NCBI GenBank assembly: GCA_017522795.1
Contig: JAFWXZ010000008.1
Location: 1-51,500, forward strand
DNA: 51,500 bases
Reading direction: 5' to 3'
Origin: Clostridia bacterium
GTDB lineage: Bacteria > Bacillota > Clostridia > Oscillospirales > CAG-272
The notes under the pieces are model-generated. The model saw only the letters and a list, made by a program, of their open reading frames with translations, was not told where the DNA came from and did no database searches. Below, in pieces: positions 14,984-23,602 of this stretch (positions are counted from its first letter, which is position 1; each line of letters begins with the position of its first letter). A program made the position numbers and the translations under genes.

Positions 14984-16207
14984 GTGAAAGCTTTTGAATC
15001 CAACATAGCCGTTCTGAAGCGCTCCTCTCCTGCTAAAATGAGCAAGCGCTTCGTCGGTTGTGTTATAGATTTCATTATTGTAGCGCTGTTTGCCGAGCTG
15101 GTTTTTATGGGACTTTTACAGATTACCGTGAATACATCGGCTTACAGTGCTGCTGAAGCAACCGTTGATGAGGAGATCGCTTTTTATGAGAAATTGACCG
15201 AAGAAACTCATATCGTAGAGTATGTGGACGGTAGTAGAGTATCTGCGGACGTTATAGTTCTCAAAAATCTGTACCGCGCCATATGCCTCTCTTATGAGGT
15301 TTTCGGAAACGATCAGCAGCCCGATTTTATTTTTGATGCGGACCACGATGTAACGATAAACGGCACTCATTCGGTAGAAAACGACAATCTGGCTTACTTT
15401 TATATCAAGTATCTAAGCGAAAACGCTTCTCTTAATATAGAGGTAAAGGACGATCTGTTTGAGATATATAAGCGAGCTTTCGGAAATGACGCATCGTTTA
15501 TGTTTTCCTTTAATAAAGAGCTTTCTGAAATCCCGGTGTTGAATACACAGGTTGCATACTATTTATTCCACTACCTCTTCATTGACGATTCTGACAACAT
15601 AGGACAGACAGGTGCAACCTATTATCAGTCCTATTACAGAGGCTACTCTTTTATGCTAGAGGAGGCAGAACAGCTTATACTTCAGAGCGAGCCATATTAT
15701 TCCACTCGCTATTTAAGATATAAGGAAGCCTATTGTGCAGAAGCGAGATATGTCAATATTACGTTGGTAATATCTGTTGTCATAGCCTGCTTGGTTGTAC
15801 TGCTGATGCCGAGATATTTGTTCGGTGACGGTAAAACCGTTGGATATAAGCTGCTTGGTCTTGGTGTGATAAGCAGCGAAGGTAAGGCTATCAAGTGGTA
15901 CGTGCCGCTTGCCAAAACGGTTCTCGCTTGCTTCGGAGCTATTACTATAGCGCTTGTTTTATACTTATTCCCACCGTTTAACGGTGTATATGACGCGATG
16001 TTTTTGCCTTTGACGGTCGATACTCACATATCCTTTGGTATGATTATATTGATAGTCGCTGTTATCACAGGCATAATTAACGCAATTGGATTGTTTACAA
16101 ACAAAAGACAAACTTTATTAAATTTGATCTTCGATGATATTGTCGTTGACGTTCATTATCTTGACGAGGGAGAACGTAATGACAACAATCAAGGAAGAGA
16201 TTATTAA
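14984..16207 (+). CDS. RDD-family membrane protein with large external insertion
   Basis: A 407-residue membrane protein. The RDD signature opens it (KRFVGCVIDFIIVALFAELVF, TM1 about 20-45). A roughly 200-residue soluble, probably extracytoplasmic segment follows (about 50-250). The rest carries three further helices (about 258-275, 308-332, 345-370), with the second RDD half FGDGKTVGYKLLGLGVISSEGKAIKW. Typical RDD proteins are 150-200 residues, so the insertion is unusual. Some RDD proteins transport ions, but most are uncharacterised. GTG 14984 begins two bases after the upstream stop, implying translational coupling to the lipoprotein gene; a later ATG is possible. A partnership with that lipoprotein is inference. 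Confidence 0.72.
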   Translation: MKAFESNIAVLKRSSPAKMSKRFVGCVIDFIIVALFAELVFMGLLQITVNTSAYSAAEATVDEEIAFYEKLTEETHIVEYVDGSRVSADVIVLKNLYRAICLSYEVFGNDQQPDFIFDADHDVTINGTHSVENDNLAYFYIKYLSENASLNIEVKDDLFEIYKRAFGNDASFMFSFNKELSEIPVLNTQVAYYLFHYLFIDDSDNIGQTGATYYQSYYRGYSFMLEEAEQLILQSEPYYSTRYLRYKEAYCAEARYVNITLVISVVIACLVVLLMPRYLFGDGKTVGYKLLGLGVISSEGKAIKWYVPLAKTVLACFGAITIALVLYLFPPFNGVYDAMFLPLTVDTHISFGMIILIVAVITGIINAIGLFTNKRQTLLNLIFDDIVVDVHYLDEGERNDNNQGRDY

Positions 16208-16224
16208 AAGAAAGGGCAACTACA

Positions 16225-17853
16225 ATGAAATTGTTAAAAAAAGGTTTTATCAAGGTCACAAGCCTTTTAATGATAGTCTCGCTTATGCTGGGACTTATCG
16301 GATGTGGAAACGACAACAATGACGACAATAAGAACAACGGCGGCACAGACAGCATTGTTGACGATCTTCCAAGAGATGAAAACGGCGAGTTCGTTGCCGA
16401 TTATCTGGAGGGCGTTCAGCTTAACGTGTGGAGCGTTATCGGTAATCCCGACCAGAAAATCCTGCTTGAACTCATCAAGGAGTTCAATAAGGAATACGCG
16501 GGTATGATCGAGATCAAGGTCACATCTGTCGGACACTACGATTACTATAACTCTCTTGACAGTACATACGCTAACGATTACGGCAATTTCCCTGATGTAT
16601 GTATTATGCATAATGAGAAGAATATTGAATATGCACTTAAGGGCTATTTCTATTCTCTTGACGATCTTATCACCACCGTTGGCGTAGGAATAGACTTTGA
16701 CAACGCATATGACAACATTGAGAAGACCACAATTCACGAGGGAAAGCACTATGGCATTCCCGTAGATGCCCACGGATATCTTACTCAGATAAGACAGGAT
16801 ATTATTAAAAAGAACGGCCTCGGCTTTGAGAATAACACTCGCTTCATACCCAATGATTATGATGAATATCAGACTCTTCTTGAGGGGCTCAGAGCGCTTG
16901 CTGACACAGGTGAGCTTTGGGTGAGAAACATCAATCTTGATGAGGATCACTCGTGGTATCAGCTCAAAAATGGCAATTCCAAGCTGGATGCCGCTGCGGT
17001 TGTCACTACCGATAACTTCTATCCCGCATTCTTCCACTCTCAGGAGAGTGATAACCTTACCGCTCTTTATGTAAATGGCGGATCTCTCCTTGATGCCAAT
17101 GGCGACGTTTCCTTCCACAAAAATGCAGGTATGACCCAGTATGTTACCGACCTTGTAGACCGCTACAACGCAGACTTGTACGGTGACGCAGGAAACAAGG
17201 AGGCGGCATTCCCAACCGGACAGATCGTAATGTTCTCCGAGGGACCTTGGATGGTTGCTAACACCTATGATATCTGGTGGAATAACAATCAGCTTTCCAC
17301 CGCGGGCAAGCTTGGCGTTACCGAGGAGGATGCCAGCGATCCCGTATACGCTAATCCTTACGCAGTAGCACGTCCTTATTATATGGCTGCTGATGGCGCA
17401 CCTACCGAAACTGCGTCTAAGTGGTATGGCAACGGACACGTTATCACACTTACAAAGAAGATAACCAGTATGCAGAAGGCTGCCGCCGCTCTTATCTTTG
17501 CCGAGTGGCTTACTCAGGGACAGAACGAGGATGGCAACTATAACCTTATCGATTGGTGTAAGTCGGGTCACGTTCCCGCTTGGAAAAATGTTTACGAGTC
17601 CGATGCCTATAAGGAGGCAGAGTCTAAGAGCATTACTCTTCAGGCTATGGGAGATCCCGAGCAGATCATCGCTCTTGAAAGCTCTCAGTATGCTACCACT
17701 CTTATTTCAGGTCTTACCACCGCTGTTGGAAACGTAAGCGCTCAGTTGCTCTCGGTAGACGGCTGTACGGTTGATAAGGCAAAGCAGACAATGAATGAGA
17801 TTGCAGCCTCAACACAGGAGGCGCTTAACCTTCTTAAGCTTGGAATTAAATAA
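16225..17853 (+). CDS. Sugar ABC transporter substrate-binding lipoprotein (family 1-like)
   Basis: A 542-residue binding protein. Lipobox GLIGC (Cys27), an Asn/Asp-rich linker, then a large two-lobed fold. LNVWSVIGNPDQKILLELIKEF (about 68-90), GNFPDVCIMH, YGIPVDAHGYL, and the FPTGQIVMFSEGPWMVANTY segment are the usual signs of CUT1 extracellular solute-binding proteins. It is longer than the common 420-450, as seen for some oligosaccharide binders. It delivers an oligosaccharide to the permeases encoded directly after. AAAGGG lies a few bases before ATG 16225. Confidence 0.9.
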   Translation: MKLLKKGFIKVTSLLMIVSLMLGLIGCGNDNNDDNKNNGGTDSIVDDLPRDENGEFVADYLEGVQLNVWSVIGNPDQKILLELIKEFNKEYAGMIEIKVTSVGHYDYYNSLDSTYANDYGNFPDVCIMHNEKNIEYALKGYFYSLDDLITTVGVGIDFDNAYDNIEKTTIHEGKHYGIPVDAHGYLTQIRQDIIKKNGLGFENNTRFIPNDYDEYQTLLEGLRALADTGELWVRNINLDEDHSWYQLKNGNSKLDAAAVVTTDNFYPAFFHSQESDNLTALYVNGGSLLDANGDVSFHKNAGMTQYVTDLVDRYNADLYGDAGNKEAAFPTGQIVMFSEGPWMVANTYDIWWNNNQLSTAGKLGVTEEDASDPVYANPYAVARPYYMAADGAPTETASKWYGNGHVITLTKKITSMQKAAAALIFAEWLTQGQNEDGNYNLIDWCKSGHVPAWKNVYESDAYKEAESKSITLQAMGDPEQIIALESSQYATTLISGLTTAVGNVSAQLLSVDGCTVDKAKQTMNEIAASTQEALNLLKLGIK

Positions 17854-17874
17854 AATTAAAGAAGGATTAGTTAT

Positions 17875-18942
17875 ATGAAAAAGACTGTTGTTTTAGAGGA
17901 GTATGCTAAACAAAGGTCTAAGCGTATAGGGGCACTGAAGAAATACGGAATTACGGCGCTCTTTTTATTGCCGTATCTGATAGCATTTATCGTTTTCTTC
18001 GTATTACCGCTGTTCTACGGAATTTACATTTCACTTACGAACTTTCAATATGGAAAGCCGGGAGTTGAGACCTTCAATTCATTCCTTTGGTTCAAAATGA
18101 TTTTTGACAAATCAGTTATGCCCGGCGTATTCAACAGCTTCTGGCTTTCCTTCACTCATACGCTTATATTCTCGGTGATAATGGTTCCGATAGCGATCAT
18201 TTTGCCCCTGTCCTTGGCAATATTGGTTAATCAGAAGCCGCCCGCTTTCAAGCTGTTCCGAGCTCTGATCTATATGCCATCAATAGTTCCGCTGACCGCT
18301 GCGGGTACTATCTTCACGCTGCTCTTTATGTCCAAGTCACAGCATGGCGTTTTAGCCGAGTTCTTTGGCATAGATATTCAGTGGTTTATAGATAATTGGT
18401 TCTCGTTTGATCTGTTCGGTCAGGAAATCGAAATTGCTTACGCTTGGATACCCATATTCTTTATGTGCTTATGGGGAGGCTGGGGAGGCAACTTTATCAT
18501 TCTCAGCGCCGGACTTCAGAACGTACCTAAGCATCTTTACGAGGCGGCTGATATTGACGGCTGCTCGCCAATGCGCAAAATAATGAACGTCACTGTTCCC
18601 GGAATTAAGCCTCAGCTCGTTCTGTGCTTGTTTACCACGATACTTGGATATCTGGGACTGTACGGTCAGAATTACGTGCTGTCGAGCGGCGGACCTTCAA
18701 TAGCTGCCATTGCAAGTATGCCCGCAGGAGGTAAGACCTCAACTATTATGTACTTTATTCAGGATATAGTAGCGAATAATCTGACCTTCAAATCCAGCCT
18801 TTACGGTCTTGGAGCTGCGGCGAGCTTGGTATATGCGTTGTTTGCGGGAGTTATTTCGGGTATTCAAATGTACCTTACCCGCGAGAAGAAAACCGGCACA
18901 AAAATTTCGGAGGCATATAACAAATGGCACGAAATAAGATAA
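17875..18942 (+). CDS. Sugar ABC transporter permease (MalF/UgpA type)
   Basis: A 355-residue inner-membrane permease with about six helices. It has a basic N-terminus, TM1 about 23-48, and the cytoplasmic EAA motif that contacts the ATPase: YEAADIDGCSPMRKIMNVTVPGIKP (about 222-246). ISLTNFQYG near the start is a typical CUT1 feature. It forms the translocation pore together with the next gene, whose start lies inside its last codons. GAAGGA precedes ATG 17875. Confidence 0.92.
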   Translation: MKKTVVLEEYAKQRSKRIGALKKYGITALFLLPYLIAFIVFFVLPLFYGIYISLTNFQYGKPGVETFNSFLWFKMIFDKSVMPGVFNSFWLSFTHTLIFSVIMVPIAIILPLSLAILVNQKPPAFKLFRALIYMPSIVPLTAAGTIFTLLFMSKSQHGVLAEFFGIDIQWFIDNWFSFDLFGQEIEIAYAWIPIFFMCLWGGWGGNFIILSAGLQNVPKHLYEAADIDGCSPMRKIMNVTVPGIKPQLVLCLFTTILGYLGLYGQNYVLSSGGPSIAAIASMPAGGKTSTIMYFIQDIVANNLTFKSSLYGLGAAASLVYALFAGVISGIQMYLTREKKTGTKISEAYNKWHEIR

Positions 18943-19874
18943 CATTAGAACAATACATAGGCTTTCGTAAAAAGAAAGAATTCGGAGAAAAAAGAAAAAT
19001 AAATGTCGGAAAGATAGTTTCGTTTACCTTTCTGCTTCTGTTCTGTATAGTTTGGCTGTCGCCGTTTATTATTATGTTCTTCGGATCTCTGAGGGGATAT
19101 TCGGATACAATGCTATATCCCAAAGAGCTTTTTTATCCCCATAGCGGATATACGCTTGAAAACTACGAGATGCTTCTTCTCGGAAAGCTTCCTGAGGGCA
19201 TAGGACAGGTTAATACGGTTCAGGATTATAAGATCGGCACTTGGTTTATGAACAGCTGCTTTAGCGCTATCGGCGGAACGTTGCTGTATCTCCTGGTAGC
19301 CTCGATGGCGGCTTACGCATTTACCTTTATTGATTTCAAGTACCGCAACGTTTTGTTTGCCATCATAGTTGCTTCTATGGTCATTCCCGGTGCGGCTACG
19401 TCCGTCGGAAATCAGTCTATGGTTTATTCGATGGGACTTAACAGATCGCTTCTTGCACTGATCATTCCGGGACTTGGCGGAGTTTACGGTATGTATCTTA
19501 TCAAGACCTTCTTTGAATCAATACCGAAGGATCTTATTGAATCTGCAAAGATGGACGGCTATAGCAATTTTAAAATTTTCTATAAAATCGTGTTGCCCTT
19601 AGGCAAAACCGTTCTCTTCGTTCAGGGGTTGTTCGGCTTTATGGGCGGTTGGAACGATCTTATATGGCCTCAGATGCTTTACGGAGCAAAGGATACTGAC
19701 TTGTGGACGTTACAGGTCGGTATGGCATACATCATCAACAATTCCAAGACCAGTAATTTGATAGGCTCGGCATTAGCGGGCGGTGTTATCTGCCTTCTTC
19801 CCGTGCTTGTAATGTATATTATTGCTCAGGATAAGATTATTGAAGGTATGTCCAGCAGTGGAATTAAAGGATAA
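18924..19874 (+). CDS. Sugar ABC transporter permease (MalG/UgpE type)
   Basis: A 316-residue permease with six predicted helices. The EAA loop is IESAKMDGYSNFKIFYKIVLPLGK (about 205-230), and the N-terminal helix ends with LSPFIIMFFGSLR. It overlaps the preceding permease by 19 bases. CGGAGG lies about 9 bases before ATG 18924, inside the upstream gene, so the pair is translationally linked, which suits a heterodimeric pore. Confidence 0.92.
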   Translation: MARNKITLEQYIGFRKKKEFGEKRKINVGKIVSFTFLLLFCIVWLSPFIIMFFGSLRGYSDTMLYPKELFYPHSGYTLENYEMLLLGKLPEGIGQVNTVQDYKIGTWFMNSCFSAIGGTLLYLLVASMAAYAFTFIDFKYRNVLFAIIVASMVIPGAATSVGNQSMVYSMGLNRSLLALIIPGLGGVYGMYLIKTFFESIPKDLIESAKMDGYSNFKIFYKIVLPLGKTVLFVQGLFGFMGGWNDLIWPQMLYGAKDTDLWTLQVGMAYIINNSKTSNLIGSALAGGVICLLPVLVMYIIAQDKIIEGMSSSGIKG

Positions 19875-19889
19875 TAGGGAGTGTATTTA

Positions 19890-21914
19890 ATGATTAATAC
19901 AGATAACAAAGCTGTGGACGGCGGCATGGAGATGCCGACGAAGGAAGCAGCCAAGATATTAAAAGAAAGCGGATATAAAATATCAAATAGCGAAGTTGAC
20001 GCTTTTGTATCCCTTAAGGATATTAATAAGATTTATCCTAACGGTGTTCAGGCTGTATATGACTTTAATATTGATATATCCAAGAACGATTTTATCGTTT
20101 TAGTAGGCCCGTCGGGTTGCGGTAAATCAACAACTCTTCGTATGATTGCCGGCCTTGAGGACATAACCAGCGGTTATTTATATATTGATAAAGTTTTATC
20201 GAATTACACGAGTAGCAAAGACCGCGATATTTCAATGGTTTTCCAGAACTATGCGCTGTATCCACAGATGACGGTGTTTGACAATATTGCCTTTCCTCTT
20301 CGGGCGCGTAAGTTCAGAAGGCCTATGGAAGCGAACGTTTCCAAGGCTTATAATCAGGCGGTCGATGTTATCGAGCACAGAAAAGAAGAGCTGACCGAGG
20401 CGCGTCAGAATGCTAAAGATAAGGCGCTTAACTTTGGAACGGCGGTTGAGTACGTTGCAACCAAACTGAAAATATGTGACGGTGCGGCAAAAATTCTTTG
20501 CAAGGCAAAGACGACTGATGTTGAAAGCATCAGAAGAATTGCAAAAATCAAGATCGAGGAGGAAAAAGCAAAGCTTACCTCCAAGGGTTATTCAATAGAT
20601 AAGGAATATCGCCTTACAAAGAATGGTGAGATTCAGTATCATTATGTGAAAATGAGCAACGAGGAAATACGCAGCAGAGTATTCGAGGCGGCTGAGATCC
20701 TTGACCTCGGTCCGTATCTTGACAGAAGACCTAAGGAGCTGTCGGGAGGTCAGATGCAGCGCGTTGCGCTTGGACGAGCGATAGTAAGAAACGCAAAGCT
20801 GTTCCTGATGGACGAGCCGCTTTCAAACCTTGATGCCAAGCTCCGTGTTCAGATGCGCAGTGAGATAGTAAGAATTCACGAGCAGATCGGAGCCACTACA
20901 ATTTACGTAACACACGATCAGACCGAGGCCATGACAATGGCAACCAAGATCGTTGTAATGAGCAAGGGATGGGTACAGCAGATCGGAACTCCCGGGGAAA
21001 TTTATCGCAATCCCAAGAACATATTTGTTGCGACCTTTATAGGTTCACCCGCGATGAACATTTTCGACGCGGAATATGATAACGGCAGACTCGTTTTCAA
21101 CAACGGATATGAGATTCCTTTACCCGATGAAACGATTTCGCGTCATAATAGCTATTACGAGGCGAAGATCAAGGATCTTAAGAGAATGCTGAGTACTCCC
21201 GATTTTAAGAAGATGCACGCCCTAAAGCTGCTTGATAAGCATTTATTCGGTGGAGAAAAAGCCTTTGACGTTTCCTCTATCTCCGACGATCTTGACGAGA
21301 TCCTCGGTATAACCGCAGACATCGAGTGCGCATCTGATGTAAAAAGTGCAGTTGAGCTTATCAGGGCAGAGAGCCGTACTGACAGAAAGGCTCTACTCAA
21401 GCTCAGAGAGCCGCTTCTTACCTTTGAAAAAATTCCTTCCTCGGATATTGGAACGCTTCATAACGCACAGGTGTTCAGCAAGGAGGAAATAGTCGTTGAT
21501 AATACGCTTTATTACCATAAACCAAAAAAGAAAAAGAAGAATACCAAGCTTAACATCAATTTGAATTCTACCGACATTGAATTTGTTAACAATCTTTACG
21601 AGGTAGCTAATGGACTTCTCGCTAAGTGCGAGAGCGCCCTTGTCGGCAGGCATCCAATAAGAGTCGGAGTCAGACCTGAGGATATCGTTCTGAATTCCGA
21701 GTTTGAAGGAAACAAGACAGAAAAATTTGTAACCACTGCAAATATAGTTGAGCTTCTCGGCAGTGAGCTGCTGGTCCATTCCGAATTTGCAGGATCTGAC
21801 ATTATAGCCAAGATATCAACCAACGTATTAATAAAGCCTCATACGGACGTTGAGCTTGCCTTTAACAAGGATAAGCTTTTGATCTTTGATGAAAGCTGTG
21901 GAGATAGGATCTGA
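19890..21914 (+). CDS. Oversized MsmX/UgpC-like sugar ABC transporter ATPase
   Basis: A 674-residue ATPase of the MsmX/MalK group. All nucleotide-binding motifs are intact: Walker A GPSGCGKST (about 73-81), Q-loop VFQNYALYPQ (about 117), signature LSGGQMQR (about 283), Walker B LFLMDEPLSNLDAKL (about 303) and H-loop VTHDQTEAMT. GSPAMNIF then opens the regulatory/TOBE part, ending with HPIRVGVRPEDI near 590. The usual length is about 370. Two insertions explain the excess: about 115 mostly helical residues between the Q-loop and the signature, and about 150 residues inside the C-terminal regulatory domain, including a KPKKKKKNTK run. The catalytic core should still power the two permeases. The RBS AGGGAG favours ATG 19890 over GTG 19881. 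Confidence 0.88.
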   Translation: MINTDNKAVDGGMEMPTKEAAKILKESGYKISNSEVDAFVSLKDINKIYPNGVQAVYDFNIDISKNDFIVLVGPSGCGKSTTLRMIAGLEDITSGYLYIDKVLSNYTSSKDRDISMVFQNYALYPQMTVFDNIAFPLRARKFRRPMEANVSKAYNQAVDVIEHRKEELTEARQNAKDKALNFGTAVEYVATKLKICDGAAKILCKAKTTDVESIRRIAKIKIEEEKAKLTSKGYSIDKEYRLTKNGEIQYHYVKMSNEEIRSRVFEAAEILDLGPYLDRRPKELSGGQMQRVALGRAIVRNAKLFLMDEPLSNLDAKLRVQMRSEIVRIHEQIGATTIYVTHDQTEAMTMATKIVVMSKGWVQQIGTPGEIYRNPKNIFVATFIGSPAMNIFDAEYDNGRLVFNNGYEIPLPDETISRHNSYYEAKIKDLKRMLSTPDFKKMHALKLLDKHLFGGEKAFDVSSISDDLDEILGITADIECASDVKSAVELIRAESRTDRKALLKLREPLLTFEKIPSSDIGTLHNAQVFSKEEIVVDNTLYYHKPKKKKKNTKLNINLNSTDIEFVNNLYEVANGLLAKCESALVGRHPIRVGVRPEDIVLNSEFEGNKTEKFVTTANIVELLGSELLVHSEFAGSDIIAKISTNVLIKPHTDVELAFNKDKLLIFDESCGDRI

Positions 21915-21931
21915 TGTTGGGAGGATTATTT

Positions 21932-23593
21932 ATGCGCAAGTTATTTTCTGTTTTATTGATTTTTGTTTTGTTATCGTCGGTGCTTTCGGGCTGCGATAGC
22001 CCCACTGATTATCCTGCAAATGTAAGCTCCAATCTGACCGACGGTGTTGACTATATCGACCATTCTTCAACCTATGACGGAGAGGGCATTAGCTATAATG
22101 AGAATATGTGGTACATCAATAATCTTGATAGCGTGCCTCTGCCAGATCCACACGTATACGTTGAGGATGGCGTTTATTACATCGTAGGTACCAGTGACCG
22201 CGACGGTAATGTTATCGATTGCTACTCTACAGAAGATTTTGTCACTTATCAAAGGCATCTGGCAATCTACAATCCCGCAAGCTTCGGCGGTTGGGAAGCA
22301 GCAAAGGCTGATATATATGCTCCCGAGCTTTATTGCTTTGACGGTGTCTACTATATGTATTACAGCGCTAATGATAAGAACGGTATTCGACGTAACAGCG
22401 TTGTAGTAGCAGATAATCCATTAGGTCCATACGAGCCGCTGCAGAACGATGAGGTGGACGGACTTGAGGAGCCGGTATTCCTTGATCAAAATCTGAATTT
22501 TGGCGTGCTTGATATTACAGTATTCGTTGACGATGACGAACAGATGTATATGTATTACAGCGTAGCCTGCAACGAGAATCAGCACATAGTAGGCGTTAAG
22601 TTGAAAAGTCCGTACAAGGCAGATTGGTCAACTTATACCAAGCTTGTCGTTCCCGGAGCACTCAATTCGACTAACAGCATACTTAAACCGCTCAGCTGGG
22701 AAATGCTGCGCGAGGGGCTGCCAATCGCAGAGGCTCCATTTGTAATAAAATCTAATGGCAAATATTATTTGACCTACTCTGTAAACGGCTGTTGGGATAA
22801 GTTCTATAACGTATGCTACGCCGTATCTAACTCGCCTCTTGGCAATTATGAGAAGCCTTATCAGACGGGTGAGACCTGGAGCAATCTGCTGCTTGGATAC
22901 CCCGGCACGAATATGCCCAGCTCCAAGGTATATCAGCAGTGGGCGGGCTTTGCCTCTGGTACGGGTCATCATTGTTTCTTTAAGATGGGAAATGACCTTA
23001 TGATAGGATATCACGCACATCAGAATCGTGATAATAATCAGAGATACGAGGAACGTTATTTTGCCTTTGATTATGTTAGTTTTGATGAAAACGGCGTTCC
23101 CTTCTGCAACGGTCCCACATATTCTGTTCAGCCTCTTCCTGAGGAAATAAGCGGATATAGGAATATAGCTCCGCTTGCTAAGGTCGAGTCAAAGAACGTC
23201 ACGAACGCAGAGGCGATTAATGACGGCTATATCGTTGACTGCTATAACCTGAAGGGAGAAGAAAACAAGGAAACGGTCCTTGGTTCTGATTACTCATTTA
23301 TCGAGCTTAAATTTGATAAAACTTATGAAATAGGCGGTGTTGCTATCTATAACAGCTCTTATTACGATAAGGCTTTGCTTGAGATAGAGTATATCGATTT
23401 CGGTGACGGAAATGCCGTCCTGTATCCTCAGTTCTGTTATGATAAATATATAAATGAGGAAACTGAGTTCATTTTCCCAAACAGCGCATTCACCATTGAA
23501 TTTCTAAATACGTTTGAGGCAGACCATGTAGTCATCTGCGTTAAAACAACCGACATGGCTTCGCTTAATGAGATCGTAGTATTGGGTAGATAG
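21932..23593 (+). CDS. GH43-family glycosidase lipoprotein with discoidin-like tail
   Basis: A 553-residue lipoprotein (lipobox LSGC, Cys21) with a five-bladed GH43 propeller. The candidate base is Asp72 in PLPDPHVYVEDG, the pKa modulator lies in VLDITVFVDDD (about 192), and the general acid is Glu267 in IAEAPFVIKSNGKYYLTYS. The IYAPELYCFDGVYYMYYS blade and LGPYEP are typical. Residues about 410-553 look like an F5/8-type (CBM32-like) module: NIAPLAKVES, AINDGY, FIELKFDKTYEIGGVAIYN. GH43 enzymes cut arabinan, xylan or galactan side chains, including galactofuranosides. The closest visible relative is the gene at 43126. GGAGG supports ATG 21932. Confidence 0.85.
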   Translation: MRKLFSVLLIFVLLSSVLSGCDSPTDYPANVSSNLTDGVDYIDHSSTYDGEGISYNENMWYINNLDSVPLPDPHVYVEDGVYYIVGTSDRDGNVIDCYSTEDFVTYQRHLAIYNPASFGGWEAAKADIYAPELYCFDGVYYMYYSANDKNGIRRNSVVVADNPLGPYEPLQNDEVDGLEEPVFLDQNLNFGVLDITVFVDDDEQMYMYYSVACNENQHIVGVKLKSPYKADWSTYTKLVVPGALNSTNSILKPLSWEMLREGLPIAEAPFVIKSNGKYYLTYSVNGCWDKFYNVCYAVSNSPLGNYEKPYQTGETWSNLLLGYPGTNMPSSKVYQQWAGFASGTGHHCFFKMGNDLMIGYHAHQNRDNNQRYEERYFAFDYVSFDENGVPFCNGPTYSVQPLPEEISGYRNIAPLAKVESKNVTNAEAINDGYIVDCYNLKGEENKETVLGSDYSFIELKFDKTYEIGGVAIYNSSYYDKALLEIEYIDFGDGNAVLYPQFCYDKYINEETEFIFPNSAFTIEFLNTFEADHVVICVKTTDMASLNEIVVLGR

Positions 23594-23602
23594 GAGGTTA
23601 AT

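Noticed and set aside
16267-17571. A 434-codon minus-strand frame over the binding-protein gene
   Set aside because: The plus-strand frame has a signal peptide, lipobox and family motifs; the antisense one has none.
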